A stretch of DNA of 64,000 nucleotides from Wolbachia endosymbiont (group A) of Anomoia purmunda. Lineage in GTDB: Bacteria > Pseudomonadota > Alphaproteobacteria > Rickettsiales > Anaplasmataceae. Below, piece after piece: positions 31,469 through 40,576 of the stretch. The DNA is taken from contig NZ_OX366362.1 in NCBI RefSeq assembly GCF_947251545.1, positions 620,001 to 684,000 of the forward strand. Reading direction: 5' to 3'. Both the position numbers and the translations under genes were made by a program. The notes under the pieces were generated by a model. That model saw only the letters and a program-made list of their open reading frames with translations, ran no database searches and had not been told where the DNA came from. The first letter of the stretch is position 1; every line of letters starts with the position of its first letter.

Positions 31469-32731
31469 ATGAACAATATTCAAAAAGCAATACTATCCAG
31501 TATAATCTGTAACATGATTGTGTGGTATGAATTGACTCTTTTTGGGGTATTAACACACACAATAAGTAACATTTTTTTTCCATCAGAAAGTGATTACTTA
31601 AGTACAATCAAATTTCTTGGTACTTTTGCAGTTGGCTTTGGATTTAGACCACTTGGTGCATTTATTTTTGGCTACATTGGAGATAAATACGGCAGAAGGA
31701 AAGTTTTGCTCACTTCCGTAATGTTAGTTTCGATATCATCTACTATCATTGGAATTATACCTGGCTATAAAGAAATTGGAATATTTTCTCCTATACTGCT
31801 TCTGCTTTGTAGAATAACACAAGGAATGGCAGCAGGTGGAGAAACGAGTATCAACTCGGCTTTTTTAATAGAGCATTCAAGCGATAAAAAAAATCTAGGC
31901 TTTCTAGGGAGTATGAAGCCTTTTAGCGGCGCGCTTGGTTCTCTTACATGCTTTGTAATGATAGCTATTTGTAAAAAACTCACAGGTGAAAATTATGAAA
32001 TTTGGAGCTGGAGGCTGCCCTTCTATTTCTGCTTCATTATGGGCATAATAGGCTTTTTAACAAGATATATAATGGAAGAGAGCTTAGCATATAAAACACA
32101 CGATAAAAATAAAAGCTTATCTCATTCTCCATTTTTAGAATTAATCAGGGACTATAAAAAAGTATTTGTGATAGCAATTGGGCTTGGTATAGGCCAAAAT
32201 GCAATCGTTTATTCGGTAATAATGTTTTACAACATATCTGTAAAAGAACTTATCCTCTCAGGCATCAATATTAAAAATGTAGTAAGGATTATAGTTGAAA
32301 TTACATTTGGAGCGTCTGCAGTGCTGTTTGCAATACTGTCTGATAAAGTTGGAAGAAAAAATGTAATGATTCCTACATTAGTAGCTCTAGCTTGCGCCGG
32401 TTTGCCGGCGCTTTCGCTATTATCATATGATAACCACTATATTGTAACGCTCACTTTTCTATTGATAAGCGTACCGATAGGTGCATCTTTTGGAATATAC
32501 AATTCTCTTGTCTGCGAGTTATTTCCAACGAAAGTTAGGTGCACGGGCTTTAGCCTCGCACATAACATATCTGCAGGAATATTTGGTGGCCTTTCTCCAT
32601 CCATATGCATGTGGCTTATAGAAAAAACCGAAACAAAACTTGCAGCAGGCATTTATCTTACTGCCTGCGCATTAATTAGCCTAATATCTGTGCTTCAAAT
32701 TAAAGCCAAAGACAGAAAAGTTGATTGGTGA
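31469..32731 (+). CDS. MFS transporter, ProP-like metabolite/H+ symporter
   Basis: About 420 residues from ATG 31469 (an in-frame GTG lies at 31445; neither has a clear ribosome site). Twelve predicted helices; the MFS loop 2-3 signature GYIGDKYGRRKVLL and its repeat after helix 8 (AILSDKVGRKNVMI) identify the superfamily, and similarity to the proline/betaine transporter (MHS) branch is the usual annotation for such Wolbachia proteins. The substrate is not certain. Starts shortly after aspS. Confidence 0.85.
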   Translation: MNNIQKAILSSIICNMIVWYELTLFGVLTHTISNIFFPSESDYLSTIKFLGTFAVGFGFRPLGAFIFGYIGDKYGRRKVLLTSVMLVSISSTIIGIIPGYKEIGIFSPILLLLCRITQGMAAGGETSINSAFLIEHSSDKKNLGFLGSMKPFSGALGSLTCFVMIAICKKLTGENYEIWSWRLPFYFCFIMGIIGFLTRYIMEESLAYKTHDKNKSLSHSPFLELIRDYKKVFVIAIGLGIGQNAIVYSVIMFYNISVKELILSGINIKNVVRIIVEITFGASAVLFAILSDKVGRKNVMIPTLVALACAGLPALSLLSYDNHYIVTLTFLLISVPIGASFGIYNSLVCELFPTKVRCTGFSLAHNISAGIFGGLSPSICMWLIEKTETKLAAGIYLTACALISLISVLQIKAKDRKVDW

Positions 32732-32738
32732 AATCGTT

Positions 32739-33662
32739 TCAGTCGAAAAATAGCGCTTCAATAGACTTTTCAATGTGCTTAGGGATAGGAGCGGTAATAG
32801 TAATTTCTTTATTATTTGGTAATTTTAAAGATAAAGAATGCGAATGAAGGTGAATTTTATTTGCTACCCCATCAATAAAAGCTTTTTTACCACCATATTT
32901 ACCGTCACCAAGAATAGGGCAATTTATATGAGCTAAATGTGCACGTAACTGATGGGTTCTGCCGGTAATTGGTTGTAATTTTAGATAAGCGACATTGTGT
33001 TTGAATTTTGCTATAATTGAAAAATGCGTAGTGGCATTCTGAGGTGAATTTTCATCAACGACCACTTTTTCTTGACCTGAAACATATTTTTTCACCAATG
33101 GATAGTCTATTGTTCCACTATCCTTGCTCGGTACGCCAGAAGTTAATGCTAAATAAGTTTTTTTTACTCTTCGTCCTTTAAATTCTTCCATAAGGTATCT
33201 GGCAACATTAGCGTTGCGTGCGAATATTATCACTCCACTCGTATCCCTATCTAGCCTATGGACAATTTTAAATGTTTCTCCCTCTCTTATTTGGTCAAGC
33301 AAATCACTAATACTAATCTTTACTTTTACGCCACCTTGAACGATGACCCCTGCGGGTTTGTTTATAGCTAGTATATATTCGTCTTCATATAATATATTCT
33401 CTCTTAGTAGATTCACTGACTTTTCATTATATTTGCGATCAGAATTAGCGTTCTCAATATAATTCAAGTGCTTCAGCGTTATAGTTTGCCCAGAATTTAC
33501 TCTATCACTGGACTTTGCTTTGCAATCATCAACTTTGATTAGCCCTTTCCTTAAAGATTTTTCAATTACAGATTGCTTTAAATCAGGAAAGATTCTTCTG
33601 ATGTACCTATCCAGCCTAACGTTATCGTCTTCTACTGATATGGTTTTTATACTTTGTAGCAT
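32739..33662 (-). CDS. rluC: Large-subunit rRNA pseudouridine synthase, RluC/D type
   Basis: 307 residues. N-terminal S4 RNA-binding domain (about 14-75: RLDRYIRRIFPDLKQSVIEKSLRKG), then the RluA-family catalytic domain with HRLDRDTSGVIIFA carrying the essential Asp, plus GRTHQLRAHLAHINCPILGD. Isomerises uridines in 23S rRNA; RluC versus RluD cannot be decided by eye, so the symbol is tentative. Convergent with the MFS gene, 7 bp apart. Confidence 0.88.
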   Translation of the reverse strand: MLQSIKTISVEDDNVRLDRYIRRIFPDLKQSVIEKSLRKGLIKVDDCKAKSSDRVNSGQTITLKHLNYIENANSDRKYNEKSVNLLRENILYEDEYILAINKPAGVIVQGGVKVKISISDLLDQIREGETFKIVHRLDRDTSGVIIFARNANVARYLMEEFKGRRVKKTYLALTSGVPSKDSGTIDYPLVKKYVSGQEKVVVDENSPQNATTHFSIIAKFKHNVAYLKLQPITGRTHQLRAHLAHINCPILGDGKYGGKKAFIDGVANKIHLHSHSLSLKLPNNKEITITAPIPKHIEKSIEALFFD

Positions 33663-33703
33663 TCCATTATTTATAATGAATATCTAGTGAAATGTCAATT
33701 ATT

Positions 33704-33752
33704 GGTGTCATTCCAGCGCTTGACACTGGAATCCTATTGTCAAGCAATAGGC
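33704..33752. repeat. Palindromic repeat
   Basis: GTGTCATTCCAGCGCTTGAC...TGGAATCC followed by CCTATTGTCAAGCAATAGG, a local variant of the dispersed palindromes, in the gap between rluC and the antiporter gene. Confidence 0.75.
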
Positions 33753-33885
33753 TGCATGTGCTATTTATTTAGTAGATTAAATATGAAGTTTAAAACTCTG
33801 CTATTAACTTCCTGTAGAACTAGTGAAAACCAAACTTGCTTAAAACCACTTAATTAGTTATAGTTATAAGTTTAGGCACAGTAAA

Positions 33886-35181
33886 ATGACAGCTTTTGTC
33901 CCCTTGATTATTTTTTTAATCTTGTATCTTGGAAGTGGTGCTTATTTTTCTTTTATCGGAACTGATAATCCACTTCATCAGGTTTCACCAGTAATCTGCT
34001 TATTACCAGCACTATTTTTTGCTGTCTCACGTGGTACAAATAAAATTCAGCATAACATCGATACTGTTATCGAGGGCATGGGTGACAAAAATACCCTTAC
34101 TATGTGTTTAATTTTTTTATTTTCTGGAGCATTTTCTGCAGTTACTCAATCAATTGGTAGCGCAGACACTGTCGCTAATTTAATTCTTAATTTCCTTCCA
34201 GCACGATTACTACTGCCTGGAGTATTTTTGGCTTCTGCTTTTATTTCAACTGCAATTGGCACATCTATGGGAGTTGTTGCGCTGATGGTACCTATAGCTG
34301 TTAATCTGGCAAAAAGTGGAGCTTTTGGTCTTGAAATAGGAACTGCAACTGTAGTAGGTGGTGCTGTATTTGGCGATAACCTTTCGATGATATCTGATAC
34401 CACCATTGCATCTGTTTCTTCACAGGGAGCTTCAGCAAAAGATAAACTTAAAATAAACTCTAAGGTTGCATTTACTGCAGGTATTATAACACTCACCTAT
34501 CTGGCAGTGATTTCAAGTAGTACAAAAATTATTTCTATATCAAATTTAGATTATTATTCTATAATAAAAATTATTCCTTACATTTCTTTAATAATCATGG
34601 GGCTGCTTGAAGTCACCACTTTAGTAACAATAACTGTAAACATAATTATTGCTGGTGTGCTAGGAATAACTTTTTTTGACTATGCTATCATTCAATTTCC
34701 TCATGACGTGTATGACGGTTTCAAAAAAGTAAACGAAATAGTGATATTTGCTCTATTTATCGGTGGGTTGAGCCATATAATGTATAAACAAGGTCAAAAA
34801 GCGTTGCATAAACTCATCGATGAAAGCAATATCACAAAAACTAAAGCTGAATTTGTGATAGCAGGAATAGCGTCTATGTTTACTATCTTGGTTGCCAATA
34901 ATACCATTGCTATTTTACTAAGTGGTGGCATTGCAAAAAGGCTTGCACAAAAACACAGTATTGCGCCACATCGCAGTGCATACTTATTAGATGTTTTTGC
35001 TTGTGCTACAAAAGGTATCTTACCTTATGGTTCCCAACTATTGCTAGCAGGGAGCATAGCTTTTGTATCACCTATTTCTTTATTAACACAGGTATATTAC
35101 TGCTTTATTCTAGCGGCAGTTACAATAGGCGAAATAATCATCAACAGCAGAAAAGAGAAACATTGTGCGGCTGCAACTTAG
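33886..35181 (+). CDS. NhaC-family Na+/H+ antiporter-like membrane protein
   Basis: 431 residues with about 11-12 hydrophobic helices. Features of the NhaC/ion-transporter superfamily: an internal GTSMGVVALMVPIAV stretch, GGAVFGDNLSMISDTTIAS (the family hallmark GDn.SPiSDTT-like segment) and, near the end, FACATKGILPYGSQLL. Likely exchanges Na+ for H+ (or amino acids) across the inner membrane; the substrate is inferred. Alone in its operon, with 795 bp of repeats after it. Confidence 0.82.
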   Translation: MTAFVPLIIFLILYLGSGAYFSFIGTDNPLHQVSPVICLLPALFFAVSRGTNKIQHNIDTVIEGMGDKNTLTMCLIFLFSGAFSAVTQSIGSADTVANLILNFLPARLLLPGVFLASAFISTAIGTSMGVVALMVPIAVNLAKSGAFGLEIGTATVVGGAVFGDNLSMISDTTIASVSSQGASAKDKLKINSKVAFTAGIITLTYLAVISSSTKIISISNLDYYSIIKIIPYISLIIMGLLEVTTLVTITVNIIIAGVLGITFFDYAIIQFPHDVYDGFKKVNEIVIFALFIGGLSHIMYKQGQKALHKLIDESNITKTKAEFVIAGIASMFTILVANNTIAILLSGGIAKRLAQKHSIAPHRSAYLLDVFACATKGILPYGSQLLLAGSIAFVSPISLLTQVYYCFILAAVTIGEIIINSRKEKHCAAAT

Positions 35182-35207
35182 AGTTTCTCTTTTTTTACCC
35201 ATAAGGA

Positions 35208-35523
35208 ACGGAATTACTTGACACCCTTCGCCAACCCCCTTATCATGAAATTGAAGCTATTTATTTATCTTCGCAATCTGCAGATTAAAACGACAAAGGG
35301 AACTTTGTATTTGGCGTAAATCATGCTTAATTTTTTGCACTATGTGCACCTCATGTCTTTATAAAACTTCTGGGTTTCTACCTATAAAAGCCGAAACGCG
35401 CTTATAAAGCGTTTAAGACATCAAAAGACGTCAAATAGAACAAGGGAGAATTTGAATACTAGCTACCCTAGGTTTTCTTTGCCTTTTTTTTCTGCCTAGT
35501 AAATTTCTTAAACATTTATAGCT
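35208..35523 (+). repeat. Dispersed ~300 bp non-coding repeat (copy 2)
   Basis: Diverged inverted copy of 26600-26876 plus 28321-28345. No ORF. It is uninterrupted and so shows the layout before the IS4 insertion in copy 1, including ACTTGACACCCTTCGCCAAC at its start. Confidence 0.7.
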
Positions 35524-35552
35524 AAGGTTAGTTGCATTTAAAAACAGCTAAA

Positions 35553-35657
35553 TTGCAGTGTTTAAGACTTAAAAAACGCCAATACTGAAAATAGACAATG
35601 ACCAGGCCTTCTTTTGCCTTTTTTTTATTTGGTAAATTTCTTAAATATTTATAGCTA
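35553..35657 (+). repeat. Partial third copy of the dispersed repeat
   Basis: Repeats the last ~100 bp of copy 2 (GTTTAAGAC..., TTTTGCCTTTTTTTT, GGTAAATTTCTTAAATATTTATAGC). Confidence 0.65.
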
Positions 35658-35659
35658 AA

Positions 35660-36060
35660 CGACAATCGTCATCCCGCTGCTTGTTAGCGGGATCTAGAGA
35701 TACCGCGAATGAATCGCGGTATGACGTAGGACTGCTGTCATTCCAGTGCTCCTTTTTTTGTCATCCGAGTAGCTGACACTGGGATCCAGCCTTTATTATG
35801 CAGCCACTTGGTTGAAATTAAGTCTTCTGGATCCAAGTAGTCAGGGCACTGGGATGACACCATCATAGAGGAACCAGTGTCAGCTACTTGGATGACAGCT
35901 AGCCTGACAATCGTCATCCCGCTACGTGTTAGCGGCTAAGAGATACCGCGGTGGTATGACGTAGAGCTTGCGTTAGCTATACTTTTATACTCACCAAATC
36001 AGTTTGCTTGTAAGCAAGCAAACTTTTCTGGATCCGAGTGTCTGGGCACTGGGATGACAC
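35660..36060. repeat. Cluster of palindromic repeats, running into the ankyrin gene
   Basis: Several palindromes (CGTCATCCCGCTGCTTGTTA..., ACCGCGAATGAATCGCGGT, GGATCCAAGTAGTCAGGGCA...). Bases 35785-35865 repeat window bases 1-110. The right end (from 35977) codes the tail of the ankyrin gene on the minus strand. Confidence 0.8.
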
Positions 36061-36882
36061 CCTTTTGGATGGAGACCATTGTTGGCTCCTTACTTCCCAT
36101 TTATTTACCAAGCCTTGTTCTTCTTCCACTTCATCCATTTCAGTACTAGGCTTTGACATCATATATGTGATACCACCAACTGCTAGTGCTGCTATTGCGA
36201 CTGTGGCTACCGCTATCACTATAGGTATTAACCCAATTGCAATTGTTCCGGTTGCAAAAAGTGCTACTGCTGCAGTGCCTAATAATCCGGTTGCACTACC
36301 GGCGTAAATACCTTTTTGGGTTGCTGATGTAGATTCTTTCAGAAGCTTTTTTATTCTATCATCTATAGCTAAGTCTTTTGGAGTCTTGCAATCTTTATTC
36401 TTTAATAAAAAATTTGCACCCTTATCTAATAGAGCCTTTACTAAATTTACATTGCCATCCTTAACAGCTATATGCAAAGGAGTATCTCCCAATTTATTCA
36501 CTGCATTAACCTTTGCACCCTTGTCTAATAGAGCATTTATTACATCTATCTCGCCAATAGCCACATGCAAAGGAGTATTTTTATGATTTTGGCTCACTGC
36601 ATTAACATCTGCACCTTGTTTTATTAGAGCTTTGATTATCTTGATACGTCCTGTGTGAGCAGCTAAATGTAATAACGTGTGTTTATCTTCTTCGTTACCT
36701 TGACAAAGAATAGATTGAAATAAGAAGTCCACATGAAAATTGGCTGCTTGCCACTCCTCATAGTCACTTTGGCGTGATTTAAACTGCCCTTTTATTCTTT
36801 CAATTATGTTATTTCCATTTAAATCTGTCTGTTCCGCAACTTCAGTGAATACAGTTGAATACTCCCTAAAACTGATTGTCAT
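35977..36882 (-). CDS. Ankyrin repeat protein with C-terminal membrane segments
   Basis: 301 residues. Three to four ankyrin repeats at about 70-185 (HTLLHLAAHTGRIKIIKALI, NTPLHVAIG, DTPLHIAVKDGNVNLVKALL). Two hydrophobic stretches at about 195-240 (GLLGTAAVALFATGTIAIGL and a second). The last 25 residues or so (VSSQCPDTRIQ...) are translated palindromic repeat, so the original stop was probably lost and replaced. Likely a protein-binding membrane protein; partner unknown. Confidence 0.85.
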   Translation of the reverse strand: MTISFREYSTVFTEVAEQTDLNGNNIIERIKGQFKSRQSDYEEWQAANFHVDFLFQSILCQGNEEDKHTLLHLAAHTGRIKIIKALIKQGADVNAVSQNHKNTPLHVAIGEIDVINALLDKGAKVNAVNKLGDTPLHIAVKDGNVNLVKALLDKGANFLLKNKDCKTPKDLAIDDRIKKLLKESTSATQKGIYAGSATGLLGTAAVALFATGTIAIGLIPIVIAVATVAIAALAVGGITYMMSKPSTEMDEVEEEQGLVNKWEVRSQQWSPSKRVSSQCPDTRIQKSLLAYKQTDLVSIKV

Positions 36883-36930
36883 AACTTTACCCTACTTTGA
36901 ATAATATTTTGATCATTACATATTGTAACA

Positions 36931-37036
36931 AAAAAAATCAACTCATTTCTTCCAAAGGCTCTATATTGAAGATAGAAAGTCCAGAAGCGATCTAAGGCTT
37001 GCACGAGTTGCAGCGGTAAGGTTTAAGTTGTCTTCT
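36931..37036 (-). pseudogene. argS: Duplicated fragment of the argS 3' end
   Basis: About 105 bp matching the last part of argS (37635-37762) with a few substitutions and two deletions (8 and 10 bases). It lies on the far side of relBE in the same orientation, so relBE is bracketed by direct repeats of the argS end. Not translated. Confidence 0.85.
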
Positions 37037-37043
37037 TATATTT

Positions 37044-37346
37044 TTAATTGTGTAATCTCCTGTGTTTGTAAATGTTTTTTCTATGCCCCACTGCAGTAAT
37101 AAGTACTTTGCGCTCTGAATGATTTATGCTGTAAATTATACGGTAGTTGCTAACCCTTATCCTATATTGCCCTCTAAAGCTATGACATAAAGGCTTTCCT
37201 AGATTAAAAGGATCAACTGTAAGGGGTTTCTTTATGGCCTCCTGAACCATTAATTTAATCTTTGCCGGAAGAGCTGGAATTTCTTTTTCAATAACATTTT
37301 TTAAGAATTTTATAGTGTAAGTTTTATTTCCAGATGTTTTCATCAT
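37044..37346 (-). CDS. relE: RelE/ParE-type toxin
   Basis: 100 residues with the RelE fold signature: KTYTIKFLKNVIEKEIPALP, then GKPLCHSFRGQYRIRVSNYRIIYSI and a C-terminal basic end KVLITAVGHRKNIYKH. RelE toxins cleave mRNA at the ribosome; the terminal basic residues support that branch over ParE. Overlaps the upstream antitoxin gene by 23 bp, the usual coupling. Start could be either of two adjacent ATGs. Confidence 0.88.
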   Translation of the reverse strand: MMKTSGNKTYTIKFLKNVIEKEIPALPAKIKLMVQEAIKKPLTVDPFNLGKPLCHSFRGQYRIRVSNYRIIYSINHSERKVLITAVGHRKNIYKHRRLHN

Positions 37347-37548
37347 CCTCTACTTCTTCTTCACCTTCAGAGAGGCGATCGTCAGCTATTTTGGATAGCT
37401 CTACATCTTCTTCGAACTCTTCTTCCACTAAATCTACTAAAACTTCAGGAATAGTTTTATTTTGAGTCTCTGCCATTTCTGTAAGATACTGAGCCAATTT
37501 ATTGTCAAAACTTACATTAACATTGAGCTTTTTTTGACTGTGAGCCAT
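37324..37548 (-). CDS. relB: RelB-like antitoxin
   Basis: 74 residues: a short N-terminal beta strand KKLNVNVSFDNKLAQYLTEM with ribbon-helix-helix character, then a very acidic tail (EEFEEDVELSKIADDRLSEGEEEVEDDEN) suited to neutralising the basic toxin. Upstream partner of relE; antitoxins of this class usually repress their own promoter. Confidence 0.82.
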   Translation of the reverse strand: MAHSQKKLNVNVSFDNKLAQYLTEMAETQNKTIPEVLVDLVEEEFEEDVELSKIADDRLSEGEEEVEDDENIWK

Positions 37549-37642
37549 ATATTAACCAGAAAATACTACTATAAACTATAACATTTTTACTTAATTTTGT
37601 CAACTTCTCTATTCGTTGAAAAAACAATCTTGCATAAAAAAA

Positions 37643-39349
37643 TCAACTCATCTCTTCTAAAGGCTCTATATTGAAGATAGAAAGTCCAGAAGCGATGACG
37701 TGCGCTAAGGCTTGTACGAGAAACATTCTTGCAGCGGTGAGGTTTAAGTTATCTTCCAGTATGAAACGCATGTTTAAATCACTCTTGCCATACCCCCATA
37801 AAACGTGAAACGCTTCTGCAACTTCAAGTAAGTAGAAAGTAATTCTGTGTGGCTCACAAAGCCTTGCTGCAATTTCTACCACATCTGGCCACTTTGCTAA
37901 GGTTTTTATGAGGAAGAGCTCTCCACCTGTCTTTAAAAGTGAAGGATCTGCTGTTGGGAGCTCTTTTGGAGCATTACGCATTAACGAATGAGCACGAGCA
38001 TGCGCATATTGCACGTAAAAAATAGGGTTGTCTTTTGACTGTTCTTTAACTTTAGCAAAATCAAAGTCCAAGACCATATCATTCTTGCGTGTTAGCATTA
38101 TAAAACGAGTGATGTCCCTGCCAACTTCTTCCACTACATCTCTTGCTGTGAGAAAATTTCCTGATCTTTTGGACATCTTAACAGGTTTGCCGTTCTCGAA
38201 AAAATTCACAATATTATGCAGTTTTACCTCTATTTTTGCTTGATCATCACTGAGCGCAGAGACGACTGCTTTTAGCCTTTTGACATAACCGCCGTGGTCA
38301 CTACCAAGCTCTACGATCATATTGTTAAAACCACGTGATATCTTGTCAAAATGATAAGCAATATCCGAGGCAAAATAAGTCCAACTGCCGTCCTCTTTCT
38401 TCAATGCACGGTCAACGTCATCACCAAATTTTGTAGAGCGAAATAGCATCTCTTTTCTGGAAGTCCAATTTTCGCTTTCTTTGCCTTTTGGTTTCTCCAG
38501 GTACCCTTCATACACTAGACCCTTGTCAGACAATATCTTTATACTCTCTTCGATTTTGCCACTTTTTTGTAGCTCATACTCTGAAGTAAAAACATCATGA
38601 CTTACCCCAAGTAAGTTCATGTCTTCCTTTATGAGTTCTAAGATAGAACTTAAAGTATAGTCTCTAATTATCTGATTATCTTGCTTTTTTAGAAGCTCCT
38701 TGCCGTATTTTTTGGCCAGCTCCTCCCCTATTGGTTTTAAATATTCACCTGGGTATAAACCTTTTTCGATGCTGATTTTTTCTCCCAGAGCTTCCTTATA
38801 CCGCAAATATACCGACTTTATTAGTGTATCTATCTGTGCTCCAGCATCATTAATATAGTACTCCTTAGTAACTTTATAACCAACTTTTTTCAATAAATTT
38901 GCCAGAACGTCACCAAATACTGCCCCTCTTGCATGACCAATATGCAGTGGACCGGTTGGATTTGCGGATACAAACTCAACATTGATCGCCTGATTGTTTC
39001 CAATATCTAGGGTGCCAAACTCTGTTTTTAGCTCATTTATTTGTTTTAAGATCCCATGCCATACTTCTATTTTTAAGTGCATGTTGATGAAACCAGGGCC
39101 TGCTATTTCCACTTTTGCAACTTCATCAAAAGGTTTAAATTCTCTTGCTAAGATCCCTGCAATCTCAACTAGATTCCTTTTTTCATGCTTTGCAAGCACC
39201 ATGGCAACGTTTGTGTAAATATCTCCATGCGCTCTATTGCTTGGAGGCTCTACGATAAAGTTTGTTGCATTCGTGCTTATAACACCCCTTTGCTTTAACT
39301 CATTTAATTTGTTGGAAATTAGAGAGGAAACCTGCTTGAAAATGTTCAT
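37643..39349 (-). CDS. argS: Arginyl-tRNA synthetase
   Basis: 568 residues, class I. N-terminal Arg_tRNA_synt_N domain (1-85), HIGH motif in [18 protein letters not shown] (near 120), KMSKS as [12 protein letters not shown] (near 355), and the DALR anticodon-binding domain at the C-terminus ([25 protein letters not shown]). The 3' end is the site next to which relBE sits; the gene itself is complete. Confidence 0.96.
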   Translation of the reverse strand: MNIFKQVSSLISNKLNELKQRGVISTNATNFIVEPPSNRAHGDIYTNVAMVLAKHEKRNLVEIAGILAREFKPFDEVAKVEIAGPGFINMHLKIEVWHGILKQINELKTEFGTLDIGNNQAINVEFVSANPTGPLHIGHARGAVFGDVLANLLKKVGYKVTKEYYINDAGAQIDTLIKSVYLRYKEALGEKISIEKGLYPGEYLKPIGEELAKKYGKELLKKQDNQIIRDYTLSSILELIKEDMNLLGVSHDVFTSEYELQKSGKIEESIKILSDKGLVYEGYLEKPKGKESENWTSRKEMLFRSTKFGDDVDRALKKEDGSWTYFASDIAYHFDKISRGFNNMIVELGSDHGGYVKRLKAVVSALSDDQAKIEVKLHNIVNFFENGKPVKMSKRSGNFLTARDVVEEVGRDITRFIMLTRKNDMVLDFDFAKVKEQSKDNPIFYVQYAHARAHSLMRNAPKELPTADPSLLKTGGELFLIKTLAKWPDVVEIAARLCEPHRITFYLLEVAEAFHVLWGYGKSDLNMRFILEDNLNLTAARMFLVQALAHVIASGLSIFNIEPLEEMS

Positions 39350-39451
39350 TAACTAAAAAGCTATAAAATCTGTAGCAGTATAGTGGATAAATGGGGGAAG
39401 TTGAAGGGTTATCTTAACTATTTTACCTTCCTAGATCAGGAAAGTTATAGT

Positions 39452-40279
39452 TTATATCAAGTCGTTGCCGTAACCATGGTAAGAGAAAGCCATACTTTCA
39501 CTGTGATCATCATTACCATCATCAGAATCTTGGATAGCATCAGGCTCTTTAGCATCATCAGGTTCTTTAACATCATCGGGCTCTTTAACATCATCAGGAT
39601 CTTTAACATCATCAGGATCTTGGATAGGATCAGGATCTTTAACATCATCAGGATCTTGGATAGCATCAGGCTCTTTAACATCATCAGGCTCTTTAACATC
39701 ATCCAGCTCTTTAACATCATCAGGTTCTTTAACATCATCGGGCTCTTTCTTTTTCTTCAGTTCATTCTTAATATTTTCTTTCAGTTCATTCATAGTCTTA
39801 TCATCAATCTCACACTTAAGACCTTTCTTTAGTTCATTCTTAATATTTTCTTTCAGTTCATTCTGAGTCTTATCATCAATTTCACACTTAAGACCTTTCT
39901 TCAATTCATTCTTAATATTTTCTTTCAGTTCATTTTTAGTCTTATCATCAATTTCACACTTAAGACCTTTCTTCAATTCATTCTTAATATTTTCTTTCAG
40001 TTCATTTTTAGTCTTATCATCAATCTCACATTTAAGACCTTTCTTCAGTTCATTCTTAATATTTTTTTTCAGTTCATTCATAGTCTTATCATCAATCTTA
40101 CACTTAAGATCTTTACTACATTTATTATGAATTAACTTACTCTTGTTAACTTTACAATCATCCAGCTTTGTGAACAAATTAACTCTCACCATGTCACTGA
40201 CAGAACATGTATCAGGTGGCAATGGACATGCACGATTTGTATTTTTTTGATTTGGACAAGAATAGGTGCTTTTTAACAT
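39452..40279 (-). CDS. Tandem-repeat acidic protein, lineage-specific
   Basis: 275 residues, not recognised. Three parts: a Cys-containing head (1-60; MLKSTYSCPNQKNTNRACP); five tandem copies of a 24-residue unit (LKCEIDDKTKNELKENIKNE core) alternating basic and acidic, likely helical; and about 13 copies of a hexapeptide of the EPDDVK type (variants DPDDVK, EPDAIQ), giving a strongly acidic Pro-rich tail. No signal peptide is evident. It heads a cluster of small unusual genes (to 43454). Its upstream region differs from the shared leader of the others. Confidence 0.75.
   Translation of the reverse strand: MLKSTYSCPNQKNTNRACPLPPDTCSVSDMVRVNLFTKLDDCKVNKSKLIHNKCSKDLKCKIDDKTMNELKKNIKNELKKGLKCEIDDKTKNELKENIKNELKKGLKCEIDDKTKNELKENIKNELKKGLKCEIDDKTQNELKENIKNELKKGLKCEIDDKTMNELKENIKNELKKKKEPDDVKEPDDVKELDDVKEPDDVKEPDAIQDPDDVKDPDPIQDPDDVKDPDDVKEPDDVKEPDDAKEPDAIQDSDDGNDDHSESMAFSYHGYGNDLI
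39518..39750. repeat. 18 bp tandem repeat array (EPDDVK codons)
   Basis: About 13 imperfect copies of an 18 bp unit (CTTTAACATCATCAGGNT-type on the plus strand). Expected to vary in copy number between strains. Confidence 0.85.
39753..40112. repeat. 72 bp tandem repeat array
   Basis: Five near-identical copies of a 72 bp unit coding the 24-residue repeat of the gene above; the first and last copies are the most diverged. Confidence 0.85.
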
Positions 40280-40365
40280 AAAATAACTCCATCAGTAAAT
40301 AAATTTATTAGAAAATTAACCACAAAGTGGAAGTGTGTACTAACAATGTACACATTTCATTACTT

Positions 40366-40576
40366 TTATATAACATAAACAGTACCTTCTAGCGTTGACA
40401 TACCATGAGCAGAAAAAAAAGGTTCAGCATATTGACTATCTAATATAGAAGAGTTTATTGCTTCTACACATCTATCACATTCAGAATTGTTGTAACAATT
40501 ACCCACGAGTTTACCACCTTTAATCTCAAGGTTATTTTCAGCGCCATTAATAATTTGTGCACACACTTTAGACTTC
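40366..40576 (-). pseudogene. 3' part of a small gene split by IS4 copy D
   Basis: Open from the IS boundary: KSKVCAQIINGAEN...GNCYNNSECDRC...TVYVI, then stop at 40366. Four Cys. The 5' part lies on the other side of the IS (41887-41954). Removing the IS would join both in frame (codon ACG) to a 92-residue protein. Not recognised. Confidence 0.7.

Noticed and set aside
39383..39832. 149-residue plus-strand ORF rich in Ile/Arg repeats
   Set aside because: Antisense reading of the 18 bp tandem repeats in the acidic protein gene.
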